NCBI GenBank assembly: GCA_903884425.1
Contig: CAISEP010000018.1
Location: 1-64,000, forward strand
From: an uncultured Caulobacterales bacterium
GTDB taxonomy: Bacteria; Pseudomonadota; Alphaproteobacteria; Caulobacterales; Caulobacteraceae
Direction: 5' to 3'
Length of the DNA: 64,000 nt
The position numbers and the translations under genes were made by a program. The notes beneath the pieces were generated by a model that saw only the letters and a list, made by a program, of their open reading frames with translations, had not been told where the DNA came from and did not search any database. Positions 25,518 through 36,759 of the stretch are shown here, one piece after another (the stretch's first letter is position 1; each line of letters opens with the position of its first letter).

Positions 25518-27671
25518 TCAGAACTGCAGCCGCAGGGAGGCAATGGCCGACAGGGGCGCGCCGGGCATGGCCTGGCTGGGATTGACCGTGGCGAAGTAGC
25601 GCCGGTCGAGCAGGTTGTTGAGGTTCAGCTGGGCCCGCAGCTTGCGGCCGTCGACGACGAAGTCATAGCCGACCATGGCGTTGAGGAGGGCATAGCCGGA
25701 TATCCGGTCCGCCTGATAGGCGGTTCCGGTCGGCGATTCCCAGGCGAGGGACGACGCGCGGAAATTGACCCCTGCGCCCAGGCTCAACCCCTTCACGGCA
25801 CCGGCCTGGAAGCGATAGGTGGTCCACAGGCTGCCGCTGGTCTTCGGCGCGTCCGGGAACTGACGCCCGGCCAGGCTCGGCGTGCTGTTGTCCCTGGTGG
25901 TGAGGGCCTCGAGGTACGAATAGCCGCCGATCACCTGCCAGCCAGGCGCCAGTTCGCCCACCACGTCCAGCTCGATCCCCCGGCTGCGGGCCTCGCCCAC
26001 GTCGATGACGAACAGCGGGTTGGCCGGGTCGGTGGTGGGGACGTGCAGCTTGGTGATCTGGTAGACCGCGCCGGTGATCGACAGCCGGTGGTCCAGCAGG
26101 TCGGCCTTCACCCCGGCCTCGTACTGCTGCGCCGATTCCGGCGGCAGCACATGGCCGTCCGCGGTCAGGGCCCCCAGCGCCGTCGATCCGTAGTTGGAGG
26201 TATAGCTGCCATAGACCGACACCTGCGGCGTGGTCCGCCACAGGATGCCGATCCGCGGGGTGGGCGAGGGGGTGTCATGCACCCGGCCCGCCGCATTGCC
26301 ATAGCCCGTGTCCCCCAGGGTCTCGTCGTCATAGCGCAGCCCGGCCAGCAGGAACACGTCGTGCGGCAGCTCCACCTGGTCCTGGGCGTAGACGCCGTAG
26401 GCGTTCTCGATCTCGCCCACCTTCTGGTCGGTGGACGGGTCGGGCAGGACGAAGCTGTGGTCGTACACCGGTGCGTAGATGTTCACCGACGCCGGGAAAT
26501 AGAGGCCGGCCGTATAGGCCCCGTTCTGGTGGTAGTAGTCGACGCCCGCGACCAGGGTGTGCTTCACGCCAAGCGCCTGGAAATGTCCGGTCAGGTCCAC
26601 CACCGCCTGCTCGGTCCAGTGGGCATTTGTGGGCTCGGTCAGTCCGAACAGGTTCAGGTTGCCGGACGCATCCGCATCCCCGCTGTAGACCTGGAAGTTC
26701 TGGGTCGGGTTGCGGTCATAGGCGGCGCGGACGACGGCCTTCAGGTCCCATCCGGGGTTGATCTCGTGCCGCAGGGTCAGCTTGGCCGCATATTCGCTGT
26801 CGGGGGACGCATTGGCACCGGGCAGGGCGAAGTTGCTGCGGATCGAGACCGGGGCCGGGGTGCCGTTGGCCAGGAACGGAATGCCGTTGTCCAGGCGCTG
26901 GGTGCCGGTCCCGTACTTCAGGTCGAGGCGCACCGAATCCGTGGCCGACAGGGTCCACAGCAGGCTCGGAAACACCAGCAGCCGGTGGGTCTGCACATCG
27001 TTCCGGAACGAGGCGGAGTCCTGGTAGTCGAGGTTCAGCCGATAGGCCAGGCCCGACCCCGCGCCCACCGGTCCGGTGGCGTCCACCAGGGTGCGGTTGA
27101 AGCCGTAGGAGCCCACCTGCTGCTCCACCGAATAGGCCGCCGTGCCCTGCGGCACCTTGGTGGTGACGCTGACCAGCCCTCCGGGTTCGGCCTGGCCGTA
27201 GAGGACGGAGGCGGGGCCCTTCACCACCTCGATCCGCTCCACATTGGCCAGGTCGAGGGAAAAGCCGCCGATGGTGTACTGGTCGATCTTCAGCCCATCC
27301 TCATAGACGACGCTGAGGCTGTCGAAGCCGCGGATGCTGAAGCTGTCGGAACTGCCATAGCCGTCATTGCTGGCCAGGACCCCGCTGACATTGTTGAGGG
27401 CGTCCTGCAGCCGCACGTCCGCCTGGTCCTGCAGCACCTGCTGGGGCACCACCTGCACCGAAAGCGGTGTCTCCAGCAGGGGCGTGTCGGTCTTGGTGCC
27501 GGTGGCGGAGTCGGTCGCCCGGTAGGGATTGGCGGTGACCACCACGGACTGGACGGTGGTCGCCTGGGACGCGGCGCTCTGCTGCGCGCTGGCGGAGGTG
27601 GGGGAGGTGGCGCAGAGCGCCGCGGCGAGCACGCTGGCGCTGCCGCCGAGGAGCGGGGAAATTCGGGTCAT
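25518..27671 (-). CDS. TonB-dependent siderophore-type receptor
   Basis: 717 residues. The signal peptide ends near SAQ (about residue 29). A TonB-box region (TVQSVVVTANPYRA) precedes the plug (about 60-170, with LQDALNNVSGVLASNDG, SFSIRGFDS and VERIEVVKGPASVLYGQ), and the barrel ends with the terminal Phe of LRLQF. The plug features are those of ferric siderophore receptors such as FpvA/FhuE-like proteins. The actual chelate is unknown. Next gene downstream is the PepSY membrane protein, eight bases away. No Fur box was identified. Confidence 0.9.
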   Translation of the reverse strand: MTRISPLLGGSASVLAAALCATSPTSASAQQSAASQATTVQSVVVTANPYRATDSATGTKTDTPLLETPLSVQVVPQQVLQDQADVRLQDALNNVSGVLASNDGYGSSDSFSIRGFDSLSVVYEDGLKIDQYTIGGFSLDLANVERIEVVKGPASVLYGQAEPGGLVSVTTKVPQGTAAYSVEQQVGSYGFNRTLVDATGPVGAGSGLAYRLNLDYQDSASFRNDVQTHRLLVFPSLLWTLSATDSVRLDLKYGTGTQRLDNGIPFLANGTPAPVSIRSNFALPGANASPDSEYAAKLTLRHEINPGWDLKAVVRAAYDRNPTQNFQVYSGDADASGNLNLFGLTEPTNAHWTEQAVVDLTGHFQALGVKHTLVAGVDYYHQNGAYTAGLYFPASVNIYAPVYDHSFVLPDPSTDQKVGEIENAYGVYAQDQVELPHDVFLLAGLRYDDETLGDTGYGNAAGRVHDTPSPTPRIGILWRTTPQVSVYGSYTSNYGSTALGALTADGHVLPPESAQQYEAGVKADLLDHRLSITGAVYQITKLHVPTTDPANPLFVIDVGEARSRGIELDVVGELAPGWQVIGGYSYLEALTTRDNSTPSLAGRQFPDAPKTSGSLWTTYRFQAGAVKGLSLGAGVNFRASSLAWESPTGTAYQADRISGYALLNAMVGYDFVVDGRKLRAQLNLNNLLDRRYFATVNPSQAMPGAPLSAIASLRLQF

Positions 27672-27774
27672 GGGTAGGTTCGAGCCTGTGCCTGCGGTCG
27701 CGCCGGCGCTCAGGCCGCGACGTCCCGCTCAGAAGGATGGACGCGGGGCATCGGCACCCACGTCTGCGATCGGG

Positions 27775-28158
27775 TCAGACGCGAAGGATCGGGGGGGCGT
27801 GGGAGGGGGGCGGCGGGGCGGCCAGGCCCCGGCCGGGGGCCAGGTCGAGGCTGCCCATCCGCGGTGCTGCGGCCACCCAGTCCTGCGCCACGGCGACCAT
27901 GGCCGGTGCCGGGGACGAGGTCGCGGCGTGAAAGCCCGCAAAGGCGCAGGCCTGGTCCGGCTTCTGCGGTGCCCTGGACGGGGTCTCCCCGTCGTTCCGG
28001 GACACGGCGGGGCCGTGGCCGGTGCAGATGACCAGCCGGAACGCCTGATCCGGTGCCACCATGTAGCCGGTGGGGATCAGGGCGCGCACCAGCACAGCCA
28101 CCACCGCCATGGCGAACCAGGCGCTGAAGCGGCGGGACGTGCGGGGCGGTGACCACAT
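27775..28158 (-). CDS. DUF2946-like small membrane/exported protein
   Basis: 127 residues from MWSPPRTSRR. A hydrophobic helix at about 10-30 (FAMAVVAVLVRALIPTGYMV) is followed by VICTGHGPAV, ACAFAGFHA and a Pro-rich tail. This small Cys/His pattern after an N-terminal helix fits DUF2946, whose genes are often beside copper or TonB-receptor genes. It is the first gene of the minus-strand metal cluster, 103 bases before the siderophore-type receptor. A role in metal binding is inference. Confidence 0.6.
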   Translation of the reverse strand: MWSPPRTSRRFSAWFAMAVVAVLVRALIPTGYMVAPDQAFRLVICTGHGPAVSRNDGETPSRAPQKPDQACAFAGFHAATSSPAPAMVAVAQDWVAAAPRMGSLDLAPGRGLAAPPPPSHAPPILRV

Positions 28159-28374
28159 GATGGACGACGCTAGTCCTCGGCGTCCTCGATGGCAATGCGG
28201 CGGCGGGGCCGGTGGGGCGGGCCGACCGCCCGGACTGACCACTGCGCCGCATCCGCCCCCGACCGGCGCACCGCCAGGGTCGGGCCCCCTCTCGATCCGG
28301 GGCTCGCCTTGCCCTGGGCTCGAGGCCGGGTCGCGGCATCGGTGCGGACCTTCGAAGCCGACGGGGTCACATCC

Positions 28375-30718
28375 ATGCAAAGCCTGACACGCCGGATGGC
28401 CTGGGCGGGGCGGCAACTGGCCAGGGTCGGCCGGGTCCTGAGCCCGTCTCCCGCCGCCTGGCGAGGCGCGGCCATCGGGGCCCTGTCGATCTGGGGGCTC
28501 TGGGTCCTGGCCTTCGTCTTCCTGGACATCGTGCCCCTGCCCACGGAAAGCCGGGCGATCGGCGACCTGGCCCTGTTCGGCGCCTTTGCCCTGGACTCCC
28601 TGGCGCTCCTGATCGTCCTCTCGATCCTGGCGGCCCTGCCGATGATCTATCGCGCGGCCCTGTGCCTGGCATTTCCCCCGACAGCCATGTTCTTCCTGAT
28701 CGTCTGGTCGCCCCTGGGCGGGCTGAGTGCCGCCGGTCTTGCGGTCCTGGCCGTCAGTCTGGTGGGCGGTGCCGTCGTCGCGCTGAAGGCCCGGCCGCGC
28801 AGGGCGTGGCACCGCGCCGCGGTCCTGCTGGCCCTGGTCCTGGGCCTGGGCACGATCACCCTGGCGGTGGTGGGCTTCTTCCAGCCCCCCGCCGAGCTCA
28901 ATCCCTCCCTCGCCGGTGTCCACCTCGCCGACCGCACGATCGACGCGCCGGACCCCTCCCTCCCGGGTCCCCATGGGGTCGAGACCTTCACCTATGGAAG
29001 CGGCCACGACCTGCGTCGCGCGGACTATGCGCAAGGGGTCCGGTTCCGGACGAAATCCGTGGACGGCAGCAAGCTGGACAGCGACTGGACCGGGGCCCGG
29101 GGCTGGATCCGCAAACTCTACTGGGGCTTCGATCCCACGGCCTTTCCCGTGCAGGGCCGTGTCTGGATGCCGAAGGGCCCCGGACCCTTCCCGCTGGTGC
29201 TGATCGTTCACGGCAACCACCAGATGGAACAGCCCTCCGAGGGCGGCTACGCCTATCTGGCCCGGCGGCTGGCCAGCCAGGGGTTCATTGCCGTCTCCGT
29301 CGACGAGAACTTCCTGAACAGCTCCCGCGCGGACTTCATCGACATCCTCAAGCCCCGGATGGGGGCCGAGAACGATGCGCGCGCCTGGATGCTGCTGGAG
29401 CACCTGGCCCAGTGGCGGGCCTGGACGACCGATCCGACCCACCCGCTGTTCGGCAGGGCCGACATGAGCCGCATCGCCCTGATCGGACATTCCCGCGGCG
29501 GTGAGGCCGTGGCCACGGCCGCCGCCTTCAACCAGCTGGACCGGTATCCCGACGATGCGGGCCTCGCCTTCCACTCCCATTTCAACATCAGGGCCGTGGC
29601 CGCCATCGCCCCCGTCGACGGCCAGTACCGGATCCACAACCGCCCCCCCCCCCCTGAGGGACGTGAACTACTTCACCCTGCACGGCAGCATGGACGGCGA
29701 CATGACGAGCTTCATGGGGGCCTCGCAATATGCCCGCGACACCCTGTCGGGCACGACGGACGCCTTCAAGGCCACCCTGTATGTGAAGGACGCCAACCAC
29801 GGCCAGTTCAACCGGGCGTGGGGCCGCAACGACATGGGGTCGCCCTTCGACTTCCTGCTGGACGAGCGCCCGATCCTGCCGCCGGCCTCGCAGGAAGCCA
29901 TCGCCCTGACCTATCTCACGGCCTTCCTGCAGGCGACCGTCAACGACCGGCCGGCCTACCGCGCCCTGTTCATGGACGCGCGCTGGGGTGCCCGCTGGCT
30001 GCCGGACGGGGTCTATCTCAACAACTATGCGGACAGCCGCACGATCTGGCTCGCCGATTTCGACGAGGACCTCGATCCCGCCACCGGCACCCTGCCGGGG
30101 GTGAGGATCTCCGGTCGCAACCTGACGGTCTGGAAGGAAACGACGGTGGACCTGAAATGGGCCCCGCTGGACACGACATCGGCCATCCTGGCCTGGGACG
30201 ACCGGGCAGCGAAGGGGTCCAGCTACACCCTCGACCTTGCGCCGGGGGGGCTCGCCCTGCCCGGGGACGCGCAACTGGTGTTCAGCGCCGCCAGCGCTGA
30301 AATCCCGACCCTGCCCGCCGGATCGCCCCTGAAGGAGGACCCGGCGGAGCGCAGCCACCGGGTGCTGGACTGGACCCTCGTCCTGGTCGATGCGGCGGGC
30401 CACGAAGCCCGGCTGCCCCTGTCCCACGACCAGGCGCTCCACCCGCAGATCCGGTCCGAGACCCGGCGGCTGGCCGTCCTGGACACGACCCAGAGGTCCG
30501 AGGTCGTCCTGCGGCGGTTCAGCTTCCCGCTGGCGGATTTCAGGGCCGCCATTCCCGGGTTCGATCCGGCGCATCTACGGTCGGTGCGGTTCGACTTCGA
30601 CCGCTCGCCCCGTGGGGCGATCGTGCTGGACGATGTCGGTCTCCACGGCGCGACTGCCCCCCGCGCGGCACCCTGGCCGACACCGGGCAACGGCACCCGT
30701 TCGAAGCCGCAGCCCTGA
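28375..30718 (+). pseudogene. membrane alpha/beta hydrolase, frameshifted at a 12-C tract
   Basis: Joined across the frameshift the product is about 780 residues: four to five N-terminal membrane helices (about 20-165), then an alpha/beta-hydrolase domain with LVLIVHGNHQ (oxyanion region), nucleophile elbow GHSRGG, and a later His in KDANHGQFN, then a C-terminal beta-rich part. The first frame is lost at the poly-C tract near 29650, where the continuation (LRDVNYFTLHG) shifts frame and runs to 30718; a tract of 11 C would restore the gene. A sequencing error, phase variation or a true pseudogene are all possible. It is divergent from the metal cluster, 216 bases away. Confidence 0.75.
29643..29654 (+). 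repeat. 12-C homopolymer inside the hydrolase gene
   Basis: An uninterrupted run of 12 C lies in a Pro-coding segment right after the serine-elbow half of the domain. It is the site of the apparent frameshift and a slippage-prone sequence. Confidence 0.9.
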
Positions 30719-30766
30719 GCGCCTCCGACCCATTGCGGACAGGGGCATGGTGTGCAGGCTAGCCGC

Positions 30767-31207
30767 ATGAAGCTGCGCCCCTACAAGCCATTGGACGATG
30801 CCGAGCTCGCGGACGTGTGGTTCGAAAGCTGGCGCTCGACGGGACTGACGCTTCCTGTCGTGACGAGAGCCGACCTCCGGGCGCGCGTCCCGATGGAACT
30901 CGCGACGCGGTGGGAGGTGACCGTCGCCGAAGTGGACGACCGTATCACCGGATTCCTGGCCCTGGCGCGCAGGGAACGCCGGATCGATCAGTTGTTCGTC
31001 CGGCCCGGTGACCAGGGTTCCGGTACGGGAACTGCGCTGTTCGACGCAGCCCGGGCGCAGCTACCGGAGGGCTTCTGGCTCGCCACGCAGCCCGGGAACG
31101 CGCGGGCGCGGGCATTCTATGAACGTCGGGGGATGAGATTGGATCGCATCGAAGATCACAACGGTGTCGACCGCGTGATCTACGTGCTTGACCCGCCGAC
31201 GGATTAG
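30767..31207 (+). CDS. GNAT-family N-acetyltransferase
   Basis: 146 residues from MKLRPYKPLD. The acetyl-CoA binding signature is seen as LFVRPGDQGSGTGTALFD (about residues 80-97), followed by the terminal NARARAFYERRGM of GNAT proteins. The substrate is unknown; such proteins acetylate small amines or protein N-termini. A GTG 15 bases upstream has an AGGGG box and is an alternative start. It precedes the tRNA-Gly gene. Confidence 0.8.
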   Translation: MKLRPYKPLDDAELADVWFESWRSTGLTLPVVTRADLRARVPMELATRWEVTVAEVDDRITGFLALARRERRIDQLFVRPGDQGSGTGTALFDAARAQLPEGFWLATQPGNARARAFYERRGMRLDRIEDHNGVDRVIYVLDPPTD

Positions 31208-31308
31208 ATCCGCTTCCCGGCGGCGTTCGGGGACGCCCCGGTCCGCGCCCTCTGCCCGATAAGCAATTGACCCCTTCCACCCTCGTCGGCTATGGGTCCC
31301 CCCCTACC

Positions 31309-31382
31309 GCGGGCATGATGTAGTGGTAGCCTGGCAGCTTCCCAAGCTGCTCGTGAGGGTTCGATTCCCTCTGCCCGCTCCA
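31309..31382 (+). tRNA. tRNA-Gly (anticodon CCC)
   Basis: The acceptor stem GCGGGCA pairs with TGCCCGC. The anticodon arm GCAGC-TTCCCAA-GCTGC shows anticodon CCC. The T-arm is GAGGGTTCGATTCCCTC, and CCA is encoded at the end. All arms fold normally. The gene is followed by a short T-run that may end transcription. Confidence 0.95.
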
Positions 31383-31383
31383 G

Positions 31384-31428
31384 TTTTTCCGGATGGCCAG
31401 TTTCCGGATGGCCCGTTTTCCGGATGCT
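31384..31428 (+). repeat. three imperfect 15-bp repeats after tRNA-Gly
   Basis: TTTCCGGATGGCC-like units follow each other three times directly after the tRNA. Function unknown; a scar of slippage or of an old integration at the tRNA 3' end is possible. Confidence 0.5.
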
Positions 31429-31496
31429 CCCCGCGGGGGTCCGATGACGGCCCGCGCCGCTCACCCCGGTTTCCACCCATCTGGAGCAGGCGGATC

Positions 31497-32297
31497 ATGA
31501 CCAGCGATGTTCCGGAGCGGATCGCGGCGACCTATCGCTGGCACCGGCGGCTGGGCAACGCCGGGATCGAGGCCGCGCATGGCCACTTCGTCGTGAACCC
31601 CGCCCATCCGCGCGTCTGGGACGCCAACCACGTGGATGCGGTGACCGCGCGCACGCCGGGCGAGATCGATGCCGTGCTGGCCGACCTGGACCGGCACCTG
31701 GCGCATACGCCCTGGCGGGTGGCGCATGTGGACGGCTTCACCCCCGACGCCTTCCTCGCCCGGCTGGCCCTGGACGGCTTCCAGACCCGGCCCGTGACCA
31801 TCCAGATGGTGCTGGAGGGCGAGCTCACCCACCGGGGCTGCGGGATCGACCTGCGGCCCGTGACCACCGAGGCGGACTGGGCGGCGCTGGGCCGGCTGGT
31901 GGCGGAGGACGTGGCCGAGGGGCGCAAGGCAGGAGATCTGGACCTGTCCGCCGCCTTTGCCGCCGAGATGGTGGAGACCAGCCGGGCCAAGGCGCCGCAC
32001 TGCATCTACCATCTGGTGTGGCTGGACGGACGGGCGGTGGCCTATGGAGCTCTGGCGGCGTCACCGGAGCGGGTGGGCCTGATCGAGGACCTCTATACCC
32101 GCCCGGACGTCCGCCGCCGGGGCATCGCCACGGCCCTGATCGCCGCCTTCACCGACCGGTTGCGGGACGGGGGCTGCGACACGGTGTTCCTGGGGGCCCT
32201 GGCCACGGAACATCCGAAGCATCTCTATGCCCGGCTGGGCTTTCGCCCGATCGGCCTGGCCACCACCTGGGTGCGGAACGTCCAGGACGAGACCTGA
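31497..32297 (+). CDS. GNAT-family N-acetyltransferase, two-part
   Basis: 266 residues from MTSDVPER. The N-terminal half (1-120) is a degenerate GNAT-like domain. The C-terminal half has the acetyl-CoA motif TRPDVRRRGIATALIAAF (about residues 199-216) and HPKHLYARLGFRPIG near the end. Two-domain acetyltransferases of this length are common; the acceptor is unknown. The start is the ATG 11 bases after GGAG. It ends six bases before a convergent small gene. Confidence 0.8.
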   Translation: MTSDVPERIAATYRWHRRLGNAGIEAAHGHFVVNPAHPRVWDANHVDAVTARTPGEIDAVLADLDRHLAHTPWRVAHVDGFTPDAFLARLALDGFQTRPVTIQMVLEGELTHRGCGIDLRPVTTEADWAALGRLVAEDVAEGRKAGDLDLSAAFAAEMVETSRAKAPHCIYHLVWLDGRAVAYGALAASPERVGLIEDLYTRPDVRRRGIATALIAAFTDRLRDGGCDTVFLGALATEHPKHLYARLGFRPIGLATTWVRNVQDET

Positions 32298-32303
32298 CCG
32301 GGC

Positions 32304-32648
32304 TCAGTGCCGGTCGTGGTCCCAGGTGTCCCGGCCGGTCTCGTGGCGCAGGTGACGGGGCGGGGGCGGGGCGTGATGGCCCGTCGGGCAGGGGCGCTTG
32401 GAGCGGGCGAGCTGGTTGCCCACCACCGCCCCGCCTGCCGCGCCGACCAGGGCGCCGCCGGTCTTTTGCCCGCGCCCGGCCACGGCGCTGCCCACCACGG
32501 CCCCGCCCAGCGCGCCCAGCAGGGTGCCGCCGACCTTGGCGTCATGCTTGTCCCGCTCGCAGGCATTGGAGGCCAGCGCCGGGGTGGACGCCGCCACGGC
32601 GGTGCCCAGGGTGAGGCCGATGGCCATCAGGGTCAGCAGATTGCGCAT
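32304..32648 (-). CDS. exported glycine-zipper protein
   Basis: 114 residues. A signal peptide (about 1-25, cleaved after ALA) precedes a glycine-zipper 2TM-like segment (GGTLLGALGGAVVGSAVAG, repeated as GGALVGAAGGAVVG). Such proteins insert in the outer membrane or periplasm (17-kDa-antigen or YMGG type) and are tied to envelope integrity. The C-terminal tail is His/Pro-rich. AAGGAGACG just upstream of ATG fixes the start. Confidence 0.85.
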   Translation of the reverse strand: MRNLLTLMAIGLTLGTAVAASTPALASNACERDKHDAKVGGTLLGALGGAVVGSAVAGRGQKTGGALVGAAGGAVVGNQLARSKRPCPTGHHAPPPPRHLRHETGRDTWDHDRH

Positions 32649-32764
32649 GTCGTCTCCTTGTCCGGATGTCGTTGCAGACCGGATTACATCCCCCATGCGC
32701 CGGGAAAGCGGTGACAAAGAGTCGTCAAAGCGGCCGGGCCGTGGCCCGCCGGAGGCGTCTTCGC

Positions 32765-32950
32765 CTATTTCTTCATGGCCGGCTTGGAGCGGGAGGCGGA
32801 GCGGGCAGCGGCATTGCGCTCCGCGCTGCGCCGGTCGCCCCGGGCACCGGACCAGGTGTCGCCATGGGCGGCGGCCTTGCGCCGGGCCACCAGGGCCGCG
32901 AGCTTCTGTTGCGGGGTCAGGTCGTCCTGAGGGGTGGGATCATCGGTCAT
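32765..32950 (-). CDS. small basic hypothetical protein
   Basis: 61 residues, highly charged: an acidic N-terminus (MTDDPTPQDD) and a basic C-terminal half (RRKAAAHGDTWSGARGDRR, then SRSKPAMKK). It is predicted soluble and largely helical or disordered, with no named family. It may bind nucleic acid. Coding is supported by composition and by good spacing from the neighbours, but not proven. Confidence 0.5.
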   Translation of the reverse strand: MTDDPTPQDDLTPQQKLAALVARRKAAAHGDTWSGARGDRRSAERNAAARSASRSKPAMKK

Positions 32951-32996
32951 CCGCCCTTCATAGCACGGTTTTCACCGCCACCGGAGGTTTAATGTG

Positions 32997-34847
32997 TCAC
33001 AGGCGGATGTCGCCGTCGCAGATCTTCCGGAACTGGGCCTCGTCCAGGGGCTGGTAGCGGCCCCCGGCCTCGCTGACGAACAGGGGCTCGTTGATCCGGC
33101 CGGGATCGAAGCCCTCCGCCACCAGGTCCACCTTGCGGTACTTGAAGGTGCCGGTGATCTCGATCTCCCGCTGCAGGCGCAGGAAGACGGGCCGGGCATA
33201 GGCGGGCAGGTGGCTTTCGCACACGGCCTGCAGGGAGGTGATGTCGAAGGCGTCGTTCACCACCAGCGTCGCCATGCCTGCCCGGCCGTCCGTTCCCGGC
33301 ACGGCCACCCCGTAGACATTGGCCTCCACCACCCCCGGCGCGGCGGCGAGGGCGGCGGCCACCTCGCCGGTGGAGACGTTCTCCCCCTTCCAGCGGAAGG
33401 TGTCGCCGATCCGGTCGACGAAGTAGAAATAGCCCTCCTGGTCCTGGCGCATCAGGTCGCCGGTGCGGAACCAGGCGTCGTCCCGGGCGAAGACGTTGCG
33501 CAGCACCTTCTTCTCCGTGGCCTGCTTGTCCGCATAGCCGGAGAAGTTGGAGCGGGCGTCGGCCCCGATGGCGCCGATGGCCTCCCCCACCTGGCCGGCC
33601 CTGGCCTCCACGCAGAAGCCCTGGGCGTTGCGCACCGGGGTCTCCGTCTCGATGTCGAACTGCACCAGCTTCACGTTGAACTGACGGCGCAGATAGGACG
33701 GGATCCGGCCGATGGCGCCGGGCTTTCCGTCATAGTTGAACATGGACACATTGCCTTCGGTGGCCCCGTAGAACTCCAGGATGTGGGGAATGTCGAAGCG
33801 GGTCAGCATCCGCTCCCACACCTCCTGGCGCAGGCCGTTGCCGAAGGCCAGCCGCAGGGTGTGGGTCTTTTCCTCCATCCGCGGGGGCTGGTTCACCAGA
33901 TAGCGGCACAGCTCGCCGATATAGACGAACATGGTGGCCCGGCTGGTGCTGATGTCCTCCCAGAACTGGGTGGCGGAGAACCGGCGCTTCAGGATCACCG
34001 CGCCGCCGTTCAGCAGGGCGGCCCCCAGGGCACAGAGGCCGCCGGTGGCGTGGTAGAGGGGCAGGGGCACATAGATCCGGTCCGTGGCCTTGGCCCCCGT
34101 CGCCCCGGCAAAGCCGCGCATGTAGAGCTGGGCCCGCATGTGGGTGATCTTGGCCGCCTTGGGCAGGCCCGTGGTGCCGGAGGTGAAGATGTAGAGGGCC
34201 GTGTCCTTGGCGGTGAGGCCGAACCTCGCCGTGGCCCTTGTGGGGCGCAGGGTGGAGCAGCCCTTCAGGGCCCGGTCGAAGTCCCGGTCGCCCCGGCTGG
34301 CGGTGCCCCGGGCCGGGGGCAGGTCGCGACCGGCCGCGGCCCCGGCGCCCGGCGCGCCCCCCAGCACCCACTCGGTCATGTTGCGGGTCAGGTCCGCGCG
34401 CACGGCCTCGAAGGCGGATGCGGTCTCCATGTCGCAGATCAGGTGGGCGGCGCCGGAGATGTTCAGGCAGTGGGCCAGCGCCGGGCCGGCGATCTGGTTG
34501 TTGATCAGTGCCGAGGCCACGCCGACCTTGGACAGGCCGAACCACACCGCCAGGTATTCGATGCGGTTGGGCATGAACAGGGCCACCGTGTCGCCCCGCT
34601 TGATGCCCCGGCTGGTGGCCCAGTGGGCGAAGCGGTTGGCCATGGCGTCCAGCTGCGCATAGGTCACCGACTTGCCCTCGAACTCGAAGGCGGTGTTCTG
34701 GGGCCAGCGGTCGACGGCGGCTTCCAGGTCGTCGCAGATCAGCTGCTCGGACTCCGCCGACACCGACCGCACCCGGCCGAGGGTGCGGGCCAGGCCGGAA
34801 AGGAATCGCAGCTCACGGGAGAGTTTGACCATGATGCTCGCCGACAT
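32997..34847 (-). CDS. long-chain acyl-CoA synthetase (FATP-type)
   Basis: 616 residues. It activates fatty acids to acyl-CoA through an acyl-AMP intermediate, for beta-oxidation or lipid synthesis. The AMP-binding P-loop YIFTSGTTGLPKAAKITH lies near residues 216-233. Later motifs EFYGATEGN and WFRTGDLMRQDQEGYFYFVDR (the signature of adenylating enzymes) are intact, and GTFKYRKVDLV holds the C-terminal Lys. The order of motifs and N-terminal sequence (FEFEGKSVTYAQLD) resemble the FATP/very-long-chain group more than FadD. Substrate range cannot be told. Confidence 0.9.
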   Translation of the reverse strand: MSASIMVKLSRELRFLSGLARTLGRVRSVSAESEQLICDDLEAAVDRWPQNTAFEFEGKSVTYAQLDAMANRFAHWATSRGIKRGDTVALFMPNRIEYLAVWFGLSKVGVASALINNQIAGPALAHCLNISGAAHLICDMETASAFEAVRADLTRNMTEWVLGGAPGAGAAAGRDLPPARGTASRGDRDFDRALKGCSTLRPTRATARFGLTAKDTALYIFTSGTTGLPKAAKITHMRAQLYMRGFAGATGAKATDRIYVPLPLYHATGGLCALGAALLNGGAVILKRRFSATQFWEDISTSRATMFVYIGELCRYLVNQPPRMEEKTHTLRLAFGNGLRQEVWERMLTRFDIPHILEFYGATEGNVSMFNYDGKPGAIGRIPSYLRRQFNVKLVQFDIETETPVRNAQGFCVEARAGQVGEAIGAIGADARSNFSGYADKQATEKKVLRNVFARDDAWFRTGDLMRQDQEGYFYFVDRIGDTFRWKGENVSTGEVAAALAAAPGVVEANVYGVAVPGTDGRAGMATLVVNDAFDITSLQAVCESHLPAYARPVFLRLQREIEITGTFKYRKVDLVAEGFDPGRINEPLFVSEAGGRYQPLDEAQFRKICDGDIRL

Positions 34848-34967
34848 GTCCTGACGTCCGGGGTGTGCCCGCCGCGCCCGATGCGCTGGGGTCCGGCGCG
34901 AACAGCCTAGCGCCTTTTGGGCGGGGCGTCGTCCGGGGTCAAGGGTTCGGGCCGAGGGGGGGCGCTC

Positions 34968-35004
34968 AAAAGGTGAAGCCCCGGACCAGGGCGGTCCGGG
35001 GCTT
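34968..35004 (-). terminator. groESL terminator
   Basis: A 12-bp perfect stem AAGCCCCGGACC/GGTCCGGGGCTT with a 5-base loop lies 37 bases after the groEL stop. Read on the minus strand it is followed by CACCTTTT, a fairly short U-run. Confidence 0.75.
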
Positions 35005-35040
35005 CGGTAGTCAGACTGACGTCAAGGCGTCAGGCGGGAC

Positions 35041-36702
<1,662 letters not shown>

Positions 36703-36759
36703 CTAGAGATCAGGAGGATTGGGAATTCAGGAAAGGCGAAGGTCCCGCGGGACCTGCCC

